A DNA stretch of 64,000 nt from assembly GCA_017577615.1 (NCBI GenBank), contig PKRE01000003.1:186001-250000 (forward strand), written 5' to 3'. Under the pieces are notes generated by a model, which worked only from the letters and a program-made list of their open reading frames with translations, ran no database searches and was not told where the DNA came from. The stretch is from Gammaproteobacteria bacterium. GTDB taxonomy: Bacteria; Pseudomonadota; Gammaproteobacteria; Steroidobacterales; Steroidobacteraceae. Position 1 is the first letter of the stretch. Every line of letters begins with the position of its first letter. The position numbers were made by a program, and so were the translations under genes. Positions 1 through 8,746 of the stretch are shown here, piece after piece.

Positions 1-710
1 TTGACCTTGCGCGTGGCGATGCCGGCCATGACCTCCGGAAGCGTACCAAAGTCGATCTCCCACACAGGAAAGGTCTGCAAGCGTTCGTTGCCGAGGACGC
101 CTACATACAGCTCGCGACCCTCTATGTATTCCTCGACGAGCGCATCCGACTGCGTTTGCTCGTGAATGAACTCAATGCGTTCCTTCAGCCGCGCCACATC
201 CGCGACGATTGATGCCTGCGATATACAGAGAGACGCATCTTCCGTGGCGGACTTCACGAACAACGGAAACTTGAGCTTGCGCGGTAGACAGAAGCGCCGC
301 CCGCGGCGAAACACCGCGAACCTCGGCGTGGCGATACGATGATAGGAGAGAATCTGTTTCGAGAGCGCCTTGTCCCGCGAGATCATCATGCCGCGGGGAT
401 TACAGCCAGTGTACGGCTGTCGCATGAGCTCGAGGAACGCAACGACGTGCTGATCGTACGTGACGATACTCTGGAACTCCTCGAGGAGATTGAACGCGAT
501 GTCGGGCTTCCATTCCATGATCGCGGCACGCAAGTCGGACAAATTGTCCCGCAAGCCAAGCGCGCGCACCGTGTGCCCCGCCCTCTGGAGCGTTGTGATG
601 ACATCGTACTCGGTTCTGAACTCGTCTATTTCTTTTTCTGTATAGCCTTTCAGGCTACGCGGCGGCACGAGGCTCTCGTGCATCAGAACGAGAACGCGCA
701 ACGGTTTCAT
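1..710 (-). CDS. ATP-grasp ligase, D-Ala–D-Ala ligase-like (partial)
   Basis: Reading the minus strand from the ATG at 710 gives an open frame of 236 codons that leaves the window, so the C-terminus is missing. It begins MKPLRVLVLMHESLVPP. It carries a VKSATEDASLCIS stretch, in the place where D-Ala–D-Ala ligases have their VKP..EGSS loop, and EEYIEGRELYVGVLG, the ATP-grasp E-E-x-I-x-G-R-E motif. The family joins a carboxylate to an amine using ATP through an acyl-phosphate. The substrate cannot be read here; it is not a canonical Ddl at the N-terminus. It starts 13 nt after the stop of the metallopeptidase gene, so the two are probably co-transcribed. The upstream ATG at 718 hits a stop at once, which fixes the start. 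Confidence 0.8.
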   Translation of the reverse strand, partial: MKPLRVLVLMHESLVPPRSLKGYTEKEIDEFRTEYDVITTLQRAGHTVRALGLRDNLSDLRAAIMEWKPDIAFNLLEEFQSIVTYDQHVVAFLELMRQPYTGCNPRGMMISRDKALSKQILSYHRIATPRFAVFRRGRRFCLPRKLKFPLFVKSATEDASLCISQASIVADVARLKERIEFIHEQTQSDALVEEYIEGRELYVGVLGNERLQTFPVWEIDFGTLPEVMAGIATRKV

Positions 711-723
711 GTCGTCATGGACG

Positions 724-1782
724 TCATAACATGTAGTGTTCCTGGTCCCGACGCAGCATATCTACCATGATTCGTTCCAAAATACCGAACGCCGCACGTT
801 TTGCCTCGCGCTTCGGGCCTTCCACCACCAAGTCGAGCTCGCGGCAGCGCTCGATGACCGTGCGTAGCACGTGATGCACTAGATATGGATGCAAACGTGA
901 TCGACGCATCAACATTCGCGCCAGCTGCGGGCGATACTGGCGCACGAAAGTGCTTGCCCGCATGCAACGCACGCCGGCGCACCGCGTGCCGAACGTGCGC
1001 TTCAGCCAGGCATCGTATGCGCTTGGTGTGTCGAAACGGTAGCGATGGCGCTTCCTGCGGTAGTGCTCTTTCAGTGTGCAGGTATTCTCGGAGATCGGCT
1101 CGACGATCTCTCGATTGTTGACGAGTGGGCGCTTACCGCGGATCTCGCTCATGAGCCGATCGACGTACTCGAGCTTCGCGAGCGCAGGCCACCCCTGATA
1201 CTCACGCCGCCATTTCGCCTTCGGCTGCATCCACACGGCGAACGTTTCCGCGAAATCCTCTGTCGGATGGCTCTGGGCATACCAATGCCCGAGATGCAGC
1301 ACATAGTCACGGCTTGCCGGGCGCACGCGATAGACATTCGGGTACGGAAGCGAAGCCTTGCCGAACGTCTCCCGCCAGTCCTTACGCCTACGCAGTCTGT
1401 ACGCATTGTCGAGCGCATGCCCGACTTCGTGGCGCAGGATACGCGTCATCCAGTTCGCGTTGCCGCCTTCGACCTCGCCCATCATGCGCCGCTCCAGCCG
1501 CATCAGGCGCGGATGAGCGAGATAGAACGGAATGGCGATGCCCGGTACGCCGTCGGGCGAGAACCACTCGATCGACAGCCACACGTGCGGCCGCAAAACG
1601 AGGCCGCGGCGTTGCAGACCTCGCAACACGTTGTCCCATGCGCGCTGCAAAGTCGGATTGCTCAGCGACAGCTTGAGATCGCAGAAGCGCATTTCGAGCA
1701 GCGCTTCGTCAGGCAATCGCACCCATGCGGGCTCGCGCTTGTTCTTGTTGGCCGAGGAGCTGCGACGCCGAGAAGTTGCCAT
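724..1782 (-). CDS. Putative zinc-dependent metallopeptidase (HEVGH)
   Basis: 352 residues from the ATG at 1782, which lies 4 nt after the upstream gene's stop; an in-frame extension to 1938 would run into that gene and has atypical Arg-rich composition, so I rejected it. The zinc motif HEVGH is at residues 118-122, inside RILRHEVGHALDNAY. A second conserved patch, HPTEDFAETFAVW (172-184), offers a glutamate suitable as third zinc ligand, as in gluzincin-type peptidases. There is no signal peptide, so it probably acts in the cytoplasm; the N-terminus is basic. It sits between a phosphatase/ADP-ribosylglycohydrolase fusion and an ATP-grasp ligase. Ligase–peptidase pairing suggests making and trimming a peptide or protein tag, but the substrate is unknown. 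Confidence 0.72.
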   Translation of the reverse strand: MATSRRRSSSANKNKREPAWVRLPDEALLEMRFCDLKLSLSNPTLQRAWDNVLRGLQRRGLVLRPHVWLSIEWFSPDGVPGIAIPFYLAHPRLMRLERRMMGEVEGGNANWMTRILRHEVGHALDNAYRLRRRKDWRETFGKASLPYPNVYRVRPASRDYVLHLGHWYAQSHPTEDFAETFAVWMQPKAKWRREYQGWPALAKLEYVDRLMSEIRGKRPLVNNREIVEPISENTCTLKEHYRRKRHRYRFDTPSAYDAWLKRTFGTRCAGVRCMRASTFVRQYRPQLARMLMRRSRLHPYLVHHVLRTVIERCRELDLVVEGPKREAKRAAFGILERIMVDMLRRDQEHYML

Positions 1783-1786
1783 GACA

Positions 1787-3208
1787 TCAGTACGCCAGCT
1801 TACGCGCAAGCGCACGCAATGTGATCTCTCCGTCCAATTTCGCGCGCCACTCGCTCGGGATCGCATCGATGCCGAAACAAGCCCCTGCAAGCGCTCCAAC
1901 CAGCGAGCCGGCGCTCGGTGTCGCGCGCGTGCGCGCAAGACACCCTAGAACGGCCTGCTCGAACGTGTCCGCTTCGCGCATGGCCTCCATCGCCAGCTGT
2001 GTTGCGGCGAGCGCGTCTGTCGCATACTCCGTATACGTGACCGAGCGTGCGATCAACGCCTGAACTTGTGGTTTCAGCGCGCGCTTGCGCGCGTGCGCCG
2101 TCGCGGGCCCACCGTAGTTCACGAGCACGCGCTGCGGCACGGCGTTGAACGCATCTATCCACGTGCCACACCAAAGCTGGCACAAGTCAAGAATCACCGG
2201 AGATTGCAGCGTCGTGCGCGATACTTCGCGAGCCAGCTCGAGCGCCGTGGACGCATCGCCGTGGTAGTAGCCCGCGACCGCTAACGTTCTCGGCAGCGTA
2301 TGCGGATCCAGATTCTTCGGATCGTGCGAGCCCGCATGTGCCTTCCTCGACCATTGCCACACGGCAAGAGCACGCTTGAGCTCCGGAGGCACCAAGGAGG
2401 GATGCGAACGGCTCCAGGCAAGATAGCGCTCGAGCTGGTCCGCCGGATCATGGCGACCGATGGCGAGGAGGCTCTCTGCGACCGCGCACGTCATGGCGGT
2501 ATCCGCTCCCGGCACGAGCGTGCGAGCCTCGCGCGCACACGTCGCGATCGCCTCTGGACTCTGCGATGGCGCGCTCGTCGCAGCGATACGGCCGAGCGCT
2601 TCCCCGATTGCGGCCCCGACGAATGCACCCTCCACGCGAGCCGCCAGCGCCGGGGCGTCGTTGCCCGACAGAGCCCGATCCCGCCAACCCTTCACGAACT
2701 CGATCTGCTCGTCCGTCTCCGGGACTGAAGGCCAACTTCGAGAGCGCGCACATTGACGCCACAAACGTTGCAACTGCGCCAGCGCTTGCTCGTTGTCCAG
2801 GCCGCTACGGATCAAATGACACGCGACGGTCGTCCCCGTCCGTCCGATGCCCGCACGACAATGAACGTACACATTGCGCCCAGCGCTCAGCTCCGCATCC
2901 AGGTAATCCAGGATTTCTGTCATGCGGCCCGGCGATTCGGGAACACTGTGGTCGGTTATGGGCAGCCGCCGATAGTACAAGGGCGAGGCTGCGGCGATCT
3001 CGTGCAGCAGGGGCTCGTAGCTCGGTAACTCGTGCTGTTCCGTGAGGTCGAGAAAGCTCGTGATACCTGCCTCGAGCAAGCACTCCAGACGTGCGAGTGT
3101 GTCCGCGCGCGTCACTCCGCTCGGATGCTCCCCCGCGAGCAGCCGGCCGGGGATAACCCAATAGCTGTTGGCGATCGGCGTCGCTCTGCTGAAGACCTCC
3201 TCGTCCAT
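1787..3208 (-). CDS. Fusion of dual-specificity phosphatase and ADP-ribosylglycohydrolase-like domain
   Basis: 473 residues from the ATG at 3208; ATG 3220 and a TTG at 3262 are alternatives without a better ribosome site. Residues 1-180 form a cysteine phosphatase: the P-loop HCRAGIGRTG has nucleophile Cys117 and Arg123, and Asp86 in ITDHSVPE is the likely general acid. From about residue 190 the protein resembles DraG/ARH ADP-ribosylglycohydrolases (GAFVGAAIGEALG near its start, VGALAGACFG near the end). Metal-binding acids are eroded: the usual G-D-A-L-G reads GEALG, the T-D-D-T patch reads GADTAMT, and the C-terminal G-D-T-D-T motif reads ARTRATPSAG. The phosphatase looks active and the second domain probably is not a normal hydrolase. 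First gene of the minus-strand trio. Confidence 0.78.
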   Translation of the reverse strand: MDEEVFSRATPIANSYWVIPGRLLAGEHPSGVTRADTLARLECLLEAGITSFLDLTEQHELPSYEPLLHEIAAASPLYYRRLPITDHSVPESPGRMTEILDYLDAELSAGRNVYVHCRAGIGRTGTTVACHLIRSGLDNEQALAQLQRLWRQCARSRSWPSVPETDEQIEFVKGWRDRALSGNDAPALAARVEGAFVGAAIGEALGRIAATSAPSQSPEAIATCAREARTLVPGADTAMTCAVAESLLAIGRHDPADQLERYLAWSRSHPSLVPPELKRALAVWQWSRKAHAGSHDPKNLDPHTLPRTLAVAGYYHGDASTALELAREVSRTTLQSPVILDLCQLWCGTWIDAFNAVPQRVLVNYGGPATAHARKRALKPQVQALIARSVTYTEYATDALAATQLAMEAMREADTFEQAVLGCLARTRATPSAGSLVGALAGACFGIDAIPSEWRAKLDGEITLRALARKLAY

Positions 3209-3343
3209 CCCGGCAATCATAAGGCATACAGCGCGCCACTCGCCGCGCTGCACAGCAAACAACGCAGCACAGCAGTTTACTCGGCATGCGCCGAACCGGT
3301 AGGCTCGGCATCCGCCCCATTACACGAACAATGATCGAGTCTC

Positions 3344-4819
3344 ATGTCCCTGACGAAACGGCTCTTCGCGGTCCGCTCCGTGGATTCGCTGGTGCGCGAC
3401 CTCGACAGTGCCCCGCCTCTGAAGCGCGTGCTCACAGCACGGTCGCTGACGGCGATCGGCCTGGGCTCGACGATTGGCACCGGCATTTTCATCCTGACCG
3501 GCACCGTGGCGGCCAACCACGCCGGCCCCGCGCTGACCCTCGCTTTGTTGATCGCTGCGCTCGGCTCCGGCCTCGCAGCGATTTGCTACGCGGAGCTCGC
3601 GGCGATGATCCCCGTTTCGGGCAGCGCGTATACCTACTCGTACGCAACGCTCGGGGAAGCGGTCGCCTGGATCATCGGCTGGAACCTGACACTCGAATAT
3701 CTAATGTCGGCCTCGGCGGTCGCGGTCGGATGGTCTGCCTATGTCGTGAACCTGCTCGGTGACTGGGGCATCCAGATTCCTGATGCGCTCGCCAACGCAC
3801 CCCTCATGAAAGGAGAGGGTTGGCGATTTGCGCGCACCGGCGCCATCGTCAACGTGCCAGCCATGTTGATCGTGCTCGCCCTCGGCTGGGTGTGTTACGT
3901 AGGCGTGCGCGAGTCGTCGACGGTCAACACGATCATGGTGTTCATCAAGGTCGGCGTGATCGTGGTGTTCATCCTCGCCGGCCTCGCACATGTCGACACA
4001 TCGAACTGGACTCCCTACATCCCACCGAACACCGGCACCTTCGGCGAGTTCGGCTGGAGCGGTGTGATGCAGGGCGCGGCAATCATTTTCTTTTCGTATA
4101 TCGGCTTCGATGCGGCGGCGACGACTGCGCGCGAGACGCGCGATCCGCAGCGCGACCTGCCCATTGGCATATTGAGCGCATTGCTGATCTCTGCTCTGCT
4201 GTACGTCGCCATGGCTGCGGTCATGACCGGCATGGTGCCCTATCAACAGCTCAATGTCGCGGATCCAGTCGCGGTCGCCTTGGATGCGCACCCCGAGCTC
4301 AAATGGCTCGGCGGCTTCGTGAAGCTCGGTGCGATCATCGGCATGACCTCCGTGGTGCTGATGTCGTTGCTGGGTCAGCCGCGAATCCTGCTCGCGATGG
4401 CGGACGACGGCTTGTTGCCGCCGCGCGTCAAACACATTCACCCAAAATACCGCACACCAAGCGTGGCGACGGCATGGACGGTCGTGCTCGCCGCACTCAT
4501 CGCCGGTGTGTTTCCTCTGGACATCCTCGGGGAGCTCATCTCCGTGGGGATCCTGCTTGCCTTCACCGTGGTATGCGTGGGCGTGCTCGTGCTGCGTTAT
4601 AAGCGGCCCGATATCGAACGCCCGTTCCGAGCTCCGTTCGCGCCTCTCACCTGCACGCTCGGTGCCGCCATTTCGCTAGCACTGATCGTGTCCTTGTGGA
4701 ACGAAACGTGGCTGCGCCTGGTGGTGTGGACCATCCTGGGCTACTCCATTTACGCCGCTTACGGCTATCGACACAGCCGCCTGCGGCACGAGCGACCGTC
4801 GGCGAACGGCGGACGGTAA
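3344..4819 (+). CDS. APC-family amino acid permease
   Basis: 491 residues with about twelve hydrophobic segments, an inner-membrane carrier of the amino acid–polyamine–organocation superfamily. The opening signature LGSTIGTGIFILTG is the unwound TM1 glycine motif (G-x-G-I-F) that binds the substrate backbone in this family. GFDAAATTARETRDPQRD, in the loop after a mid-protein helix, is typical of the cationic amino acid transporter (CAT/YfnA) branch, so uptake of arginine, lysine or neutral amino acids is plausible; the exact substrate is not visible. It is transcribed away from the phosphatase/ADP-ribosylglycohydrolase gene and is apparently monocistronic. A C-rich heptad repeat lies 38 nt after its stop. 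Confidence 0.88.
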   Translation: MSLTKRLFAVRSVDSLVRDLDSAPPLKRVLTARSLTAIGLGSTIGTGIFILTGTVAANHAGPALTLALLIAALGSGLAAICYAELAAMIPVSGSAYTYSYATLGEAVAWIIGWNLTLEYLMSASAVAVGWSAYVVNLLGDWGIQIPDALANAPLMKGEGWRFARTGAIVNVPAMLIVLALGWVCYVGVRESSTVNTIMVFIKVGVIVVFILAGLAHVDTSNWTPYIPPNTGTFGEFGWSGVMQGAAIIFFSYIGFDAAATTARETRDPQRDLPIGILSALLISALLYVAMAAVMTGMVPYQQLNVADPVAVALDAHPELKWLGGFVKLGAIIGMTSVVLMSLLGQPRILLAMADDGLLPPRVKHIHPKYRTPSVATAWTVVLAALIAGVFPLDILGELISVGILLAFTVVCVGVLVLRYKRPDIERPFRAPFAPLTCTLGAAISLALIVSLWNETWLRLVVWTILGYSIYAAYGYRHSRLRHERPSANGGR

Positions 4820-4856
4820 TACCCGCCTGAAGCTACCCATTGGAACTCGTTCCTAA

Positions 4857-4884
4857 AGCCTACCTCCTACGGTCTACAGCCTGA
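4857..4884. repeat. Heptad repeat, C-rich arm, 4 units
   Basis: Four 7-nt units in register: AGCCTAC, CTCCTAC, GGTCTAC, AGCCTGA. It lies between the permease gene and thioredoxin, on the 5' side of the latter, in the C-rich orientation. Confidence 0.75.
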
Positions 4885-4925
4885 TCGTTGAATCCACGAC
4901 ACGAGTCTGTTGCCGCGGCCGGCGA

Positions 4926-4953
4926 TTGAATTCGCCTCATTGAGGTCTATTTT
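4926..4953 (+). promoter_or_regulatory. Candidate sigma-70 promoter for thioredoxin–msrB
   Basis: TTGAAT (4926-4931), 16-nt spacer, TATTTT (4948-4953): four of six consensus bases in each box. The predicted transcript start near 4960 gives a short leader before the GTG at 4994. Confidence 0.4.
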
Positions 4954-4993
4954 GCTCAATCGTCAACAATGCCGGTCCCGGCAAGGAGCTGTT

Positions 4994-5344
4994 GTGATAA
5001 CCGAGCTCGACACCCATGGCTTCGACGCCGCCATCAAACAGAGCGAGCGACCCGTCCTCGTGGACTTCTGGGCGCCCTGGTGCGGCCCATGTCGCCTGCA
5101 ATTACCCATTCTCGAAAGGCTCGCATCCGACGCAGGAGACGCGTATCGTGTGTATAAAGTGAACGTCGACGACCATAGCCAGCTCGCCGCGCGCTTCGGG
5201 ATCACATCCATTCCGACCCTGCTGTTGTTCCGCGAAGGCAAGCTGGTGCGTCGCTTCACTGGACTGCAGCAAGAAGGCGTCTTGCGTCAGGCATTGCAAG
5301 AGGCTGCTAAGACAGGGGCTCCAGATGCACGAACGCAGGCTTAG
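4994..5344 (+). CDS. Thioredoxin
   Basis: 116 residues, normal thioredoxin length. The redox centre is FWAPWCGPC, with the canonical W-C-G-P-C, and the cis-proline loop is ITSIPTLLLF. The GTG at 4994 is chosen because AAGGAG (4983-4988) lies at proper spacing and the protein then begins VITELDTHGFDAAI, a normal thioredoxin N-terminus; the longer reading to 4910 adds an unrelated arm. It reduces disulfides in cytoplasmic proteins using thioredoxin reductase. The stop lies inside the start of msrB (20-nt overlap), so the reductant and one of its known client enzymes are translationally coupled. Confidence 0.9.
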   Translation: MITELDTHGFDAAIKQSERPVLVDFWAPWCGPCRLQLPILERLASDAGDAYRVYKVNVDDHSQLAARFGITSIPTLLLFREGKLVRRFTGLQQEGVLRQALQEAAKTGAPDARTQA

Positions 5345-5789
5345 ACGAACTCCGGTACCGCAGCGATCGCGCAGTGGATACGACTTGACCCCGCTCGATG
5401 AGGCCGAGCGGGCACGGCTCGCTGCCGACCTCACGCCCGAGGAACGACACGTCATCCTGCATCAAGGGACCGAGCGACCATTCTGCGGTGCCCTGCTGCA
5501 CAACAAGCAACCAGGCGTGTACGTGTGCCGTCTTTGTGGCCTGCCGCTCTTCAAGGCTGAAGCAAAGTTCGAGTCAGGAACAGGGTGGCCGAGCTTTTAC
5601 GAACCTTTCGACCCCGATCACATCGCCGAGCTGCTGGATGAAAGTCACGGCATGATCCGCGTCGAGATCCGCTGTCAGCGCTGCGACGGTCACTTGGGGC
5701 ATGTGTTCGACGACGGTCCACCGCCCACTTATAAGCGCTACTGCCTGAACTCGGCGTCGCTGCGATTCGTGCCCGCCGAGGCGGGATGA
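5325..5789 (+). CDS. msrB: Peptide-methionine (R)-S-oxide reductase
   Basis: 154 residues. Zinc-binding CxxC pairs are CRLC and CQRC; GTGWPSFYEPF and the catalytic RYCLNSASLRF, with the nucleophilic Cys near residue 140, are MsrB signatures. It reduces methionine-R-sulfoxide in oxidised proteins and is recycled by thioredoxin, whose gene overlaps its 5' end. No signal peptide, so cytoplasmic. The first 20 residues are Arg-rich and not part of the fold; translation might begin downstream, but no better ribosome site is evident. The stop is 2 nt from the convergent UPF0114 gene. Confidence 0.93.
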   Translation: MHERRLRRTPVPQRSRSGYDLTPLDEAERARLAADLTPEERHVILHQGTERPFCGALLHNKQPGVYVCRLCGLPLFKAEAKFESGTGWPSFYEPFDPDHIAELLDESHGMIRVEIRCQRCDGHLGHVFDDGPPPTYKRYCLNSASLRFVPAEAG

Positions 5790-5790
5790 G

Positions 5791-6300
5791 CTACTCTGTC
5801 GCGCTCTTGTGCGTCGACGCGGAGATACGGTCGAGCACACCCATCATTACGGCGGAAACGACGAACGTCAGATGGATGACGACGTACCAGAACAAGGAGT
5901 GCTTCTCTTGCGCTGGCACGTTCATGAACGCGCGCAGCAGATGAATGGACGAGATCGCCACGATCGATGATGCGACCTTGAGCTTCAAGGAGTTCGCATC
6001 CAGCTTACCTAGCCAGCCGAGTGTGTCGTCACCTTCTTTGACGTCGATGCGCGAGACGAAGTTCTCGTAGCCCGAGAACATCACCATGATGATGAGGCTG
6101 CCGACGAGCACCATGTCGACCAAAGCCAGCAGCAGCAGCACGAGGTCGGCTTCCGCCATCTCGACGACGTGCGACAACAAGTGATACAGCTCCATGAAGA
6201 ACTTGATGGCGAGCGCCACGAGCGCGAGCGACATGCCGAGATAAACGGGTGCGAGCAGCCAACGGCTGGCAAACAACAAGCGTTCGATCGTTCTCTCCAT
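5791..6300 (-). CDS. UPF0114 (YqhA-type) inner-membrane protein
   Basis: 169 residues from the ATG at 6300 (MERTIERLLFASRW). It shows the UPF0114 pattern: a start rich in Arg before the first helix, SRWLLAPVYLGMSLAL as TM1, a second segment VLLLLALVDMVLVGSLIIMV, then FSGYENFVSR and KLDANSLKLKVASSIVAISSIHLL, and a final C-terminal helix. Function of the family is unknown; it is an inner-membrane protein. TTG 6318 and GTG 6309 are possible earlier starts but lack support. Convergent with msrB with essentially no intergenic space. Confidence 0.85.
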   Translation of the reverse strand: MERTIERLLFASRWLLAPVYLGMSLALVALAIKFFMELYHLLSHVVEMAEADLVLLLLALVDMVLVGSLIIMVMFSGYENFVSRIDVKEGDDTLGWLGKLDANSLKLKVASSIVAISSIHLLRAFMNVPAQEKHSLFWYVVIHLTFVVSAVMMGVLDRISASTHKSATE

Positions 6301-6419
6301 CGGGCTCACGATTCTCAAACGAGGACAGAAACAAGGCGCGCATTCTAGCGGCTCGTGTGAAGAGCTGATGCACTTTCCGGGCTACCTATTCCCGCCGCCG
6401 GCAAGGGGCGGTTGCGTGG

Positions 6420-7874
6420 CTAAATCGGAATCCGATCATGGAGCGTTTCCTGCACGCGATCGGCGCGATCCGGATTGCGGCGCCGCTCGCCGCCCGTGAG
6501 CGCGATGCCGAGTGAAGCCACGAAAGGCAACACTCGCTCGAGGAAATCGCCGGGCGAGTCCGGCAGCAGATGAAAGATGACCGTGAGTAGATACCCGGCC
6601 CACATCGCACCGAGCGCCGAGCCGGGACGAACGCGTTTGCCGCTGACACGCACGAGCAGCAACGGACCGAATGAGGCTCCAAGGGCCAAGAAGGGCAAGA
6701 GGACGTGTGCGCGAGAGGCAAGCGGCAATACGAACGCCAGCGCGACAATGCCAGCGGTTGCAAGCACGAGCGCCGCGCGCGTCCAACCGGCCGAATGCGC
6801 CGTCCCGGTGCGATGCAAGTCCACCGCGCACTGAGTAGCGAGCGCCAACAAAGGGCTGGCGATGCTGAGCAGTAGCGAAGCGCACAGTGCGACGACGAAG
6901 ACGGCGGCCACTGCCGGCGGGAGCAATCTCGTTGCAAGCGCATGGAGCGCAAGATGCGGCTGCTCCAACCCATCGTAAAGCACACGTGCGCTCCAGCCTG
7001 CCAGGAGTGCAGCAGCCACGAGCACGCCCGTCGCGAGCGGCACGATCCACCGCAATCTTGCCCATGCTCGATCGTCTCGAGCCGCGATCAAGCGCGCCAT
7101 CGTATGCGGCTGACCGACGATGGCACAGCCCACGCCGATACCGCCGACCGCGATCGCCAACGCGACGACGCCGCGCTTGCCCGTGAACCAGTCGTGCACT
7201 TCTGGGCCGAGCACTGACAAACCGCTGGCGAAAGCGTCCCATCCGCCGATGGCAACGAATGCTGGAATGGGCAACAACAGCACACACACGGCCACGGCGG
7301 CGGTCTGGATCACATCGCAGAAACTCGCGGCACGTAGACCGCCTGCGAGTACGCAGGCGCCGAGCAAACCTGCCCCGAACACGATCGTGCACCAGGACGC
7401 AATACCCGCCTCCGCTGCTAGCAGCTCGGCTGCGCCTCGCAGCACGATCGCGCACTGAAACGCCAACAGGGTCAGGCCGACAAATGCCGCGGCACGCGCA
7501 AACACCTGCTGTGAGCGCTCGCCCACCTCAACAGCGATGAGCTGCGTCAGCGTCACGGTTCCTTGTGCGGCTGCAAGGTGCCTAAGTCGCGGTGCCACGT
7601 ACACCGTGCCGAGCGCGGCGCCACAAACGAGCCCGAGCGCCAGCCACACAGCAGCGCGTCCCCAAACAAATGCAGCGGCAACGACGAGTAATGTCATCCA
7701 GGCGCTCGTCGTGCCGCCCACGTACCCGAATGCTGCGAGCCATGGTTCCAAGCGGCGCCGTGCGATCACGTAATCTTCCGCATCCTGTGTGCGGCGCACC
7801 GACCAAAAAGCCGCCGCAATGACCGATGCCATGCAGGCGGCCAAGGAAAGTTGAACGACCAAGCTGCGTGTCAT
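6420..7874 (-). CDS. Sodium:solute symporter family protein
   Basis: 484 residues with about thirteen hydrophobic segments, the topology of the SSS (PutP/PanF) family. YVGGTTSAWMTLLVVAAAF and a later GGLRAASFCDVIQ patch match the family's TM1 and TM5 regions (A-G-G-x-x-x-x-x-x-x-D-x-x-Q). It is a Na+-coupled inner-membrane carrier; the solute cannot be predicted. Its ATG overlaps the stop of the upstream metal-receptor gene by 4 nt (ATGA). It is the last gene of an ampD–receptor–symporter operon, an unusual combination. Confidence 0.85.
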   Translation of the reverse strand: MTRSLVVQLSLAACMASVIAAAFWSVRRTQDAEDYVIARRRLEPWLAAFGYVGGTTSAWMTLLVVAAAFVWGRAAVWLALGLVCGAALGTVYVAPRLRHLAAAQGTVTLTQLIAVEVGERSQQVFARAAAFVGLTLLAFQCAIVLRGAAELLAAEAGIASWCTIVFGAGLLGACVLAGGLRAASFCDVIQTAAVAVCVLLLPIPAFVAIGGWDAFASGLSVLGPEVHDWFTGKRGVVALAIAVGGIGVGCAIVGQPHTMARLIAARDDRAWARLRWIVPLATGVLVAAALLAGWSARVLYDGLEQPHLALHALATRLLPPAVAAVFVVALCASLLLSIASPLLALATQCAVDLHRTGTAHSAGWTRAALVLATAGIVALAFVLPLASRAHVLLPFLALGASFGPLLLVRVSGKRVRPGSALGAMWAGYLLTVIFHLLPDSPGDFLERVLPFVASLGIALTGGERRRNPDRADRVQETLHDRIPI

Positions 7875-8746
7875 GCCTCAGGCTTGCGCTTCGGGTGCGG
7901 CACCAGACCAAGATTAGCTCGCGCTGTATCGAGTGCGCGGCACATCGAGCGCGCGCCTTGCGCGAGCCTCGGAGTGGCCCGACTGAGCTCGTCGGCGGAC
8001 AACGAGAACACATTGCCAGCCTGCACGGCACGCAGCATACGCCAGCGGCTCCACCTCTCTGCCGCATCCGTCATGCTCGCATCCGAGGAGACGATGGCTT
8101 GCGGATTCGCCGCGATCACTGCTTCAACTCCGATCGCCGGCGCCAGATCGGGCAGCGCGGCGAACACGTTCTTGCCGCCGCAGAGCGTCGCGACTTCGCT
8201 GAGGATGTGCTTGCCATTCACCGTGTACAAAGGCTGTGCGTTCACTTCCAAGAACACCGAGATTGGCGCTCGCTCGCGGTACAGTGCGCGCAACTGCGCG
8301 ATCTCATGCTCGAACTGCGCGGCAGCCCGCTCGGCGGACGCGCGTGTCCCGGCAAGCTCTCCGAGGCGACGCAACGCCCGGGGCACGTGCGCAAGCGACT
8401 GCGTGGAGATCGTTTCGACGTTCAATCCCAGCCCGCGCAGTTGCTCGACGAGGTGCATCGGCGTGCCGCTCTCCCACGCGAGGACGACGTGTGGACGCAC
8501 CGCCAACACTCGTTCCAAGTCGACACGAAACGCATCTCCGATGCGAGGAATGCGGCGTGCAGCAGGCGGATAGTCACTGTGCTCGACAGTCGCCACCACG
8601 TACGCGCCGGCGCCGGCGGCGAACGCCAGCTCAGTCAAGTGAGGCGCCAAGCTCACGATGCGCAGCTCCCTTGTCTCGTCCGGGATTTGGGCCTGCGCGC
8701 CTACGCAGACGGCGAGGGCGAGCAGAAGCAGACCGTTGCGAATCAT
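7871..8746 (-). CDS. Periplasmic helical-backbone metal receptor, BtuF-like
   Basis: 291 residues from the ATG at 8746, giving a clean signal peptide (MIRNGLLLLALAVCVGAQAQ). ELRIVSLAPHLTELAFAAGAG is the standard opening of the BtuF/FhuD-like class III binding fold, followed by HSDYPPAARRIPRIGD and DLERVLAVRPHVVLAW. Proteins of this type bind cobalamin or iron-siderophore-like ligands for an ABC importer, but no ABC genes are nearby. The gene overlaps ampD upstream and the symporter downstream by 4 nt each. A longer reading to 8887 lies within ampD and is rejected because it would bury the signal peptide. Confidence 0.83.
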   Translation of the reverse strand: MIRNGLLLLALAVCVGAQAQIPDETRELRIVSLAPHLTELAFAAGAGAYVVATVEHSDYPPAARRIPRIGDAFRVDLERVLAVRPHVVLAWESGTPMHLVEQLRGLGLNVETISTQSLAHVPRALRRLGELAGTRASAERAAAQFEHEIAQLRALYRERAPISVFLEVNAQPLYTVNGKHILSEVATLCGGKNVFAALPDLAPAIGVEAVIAANPQAIVSSDASMTDAAERWSRWRMLRAVQAGNVFSLSADELSRATPRLAQGARSMCRALDTARANLGLVPHPKRKPEA

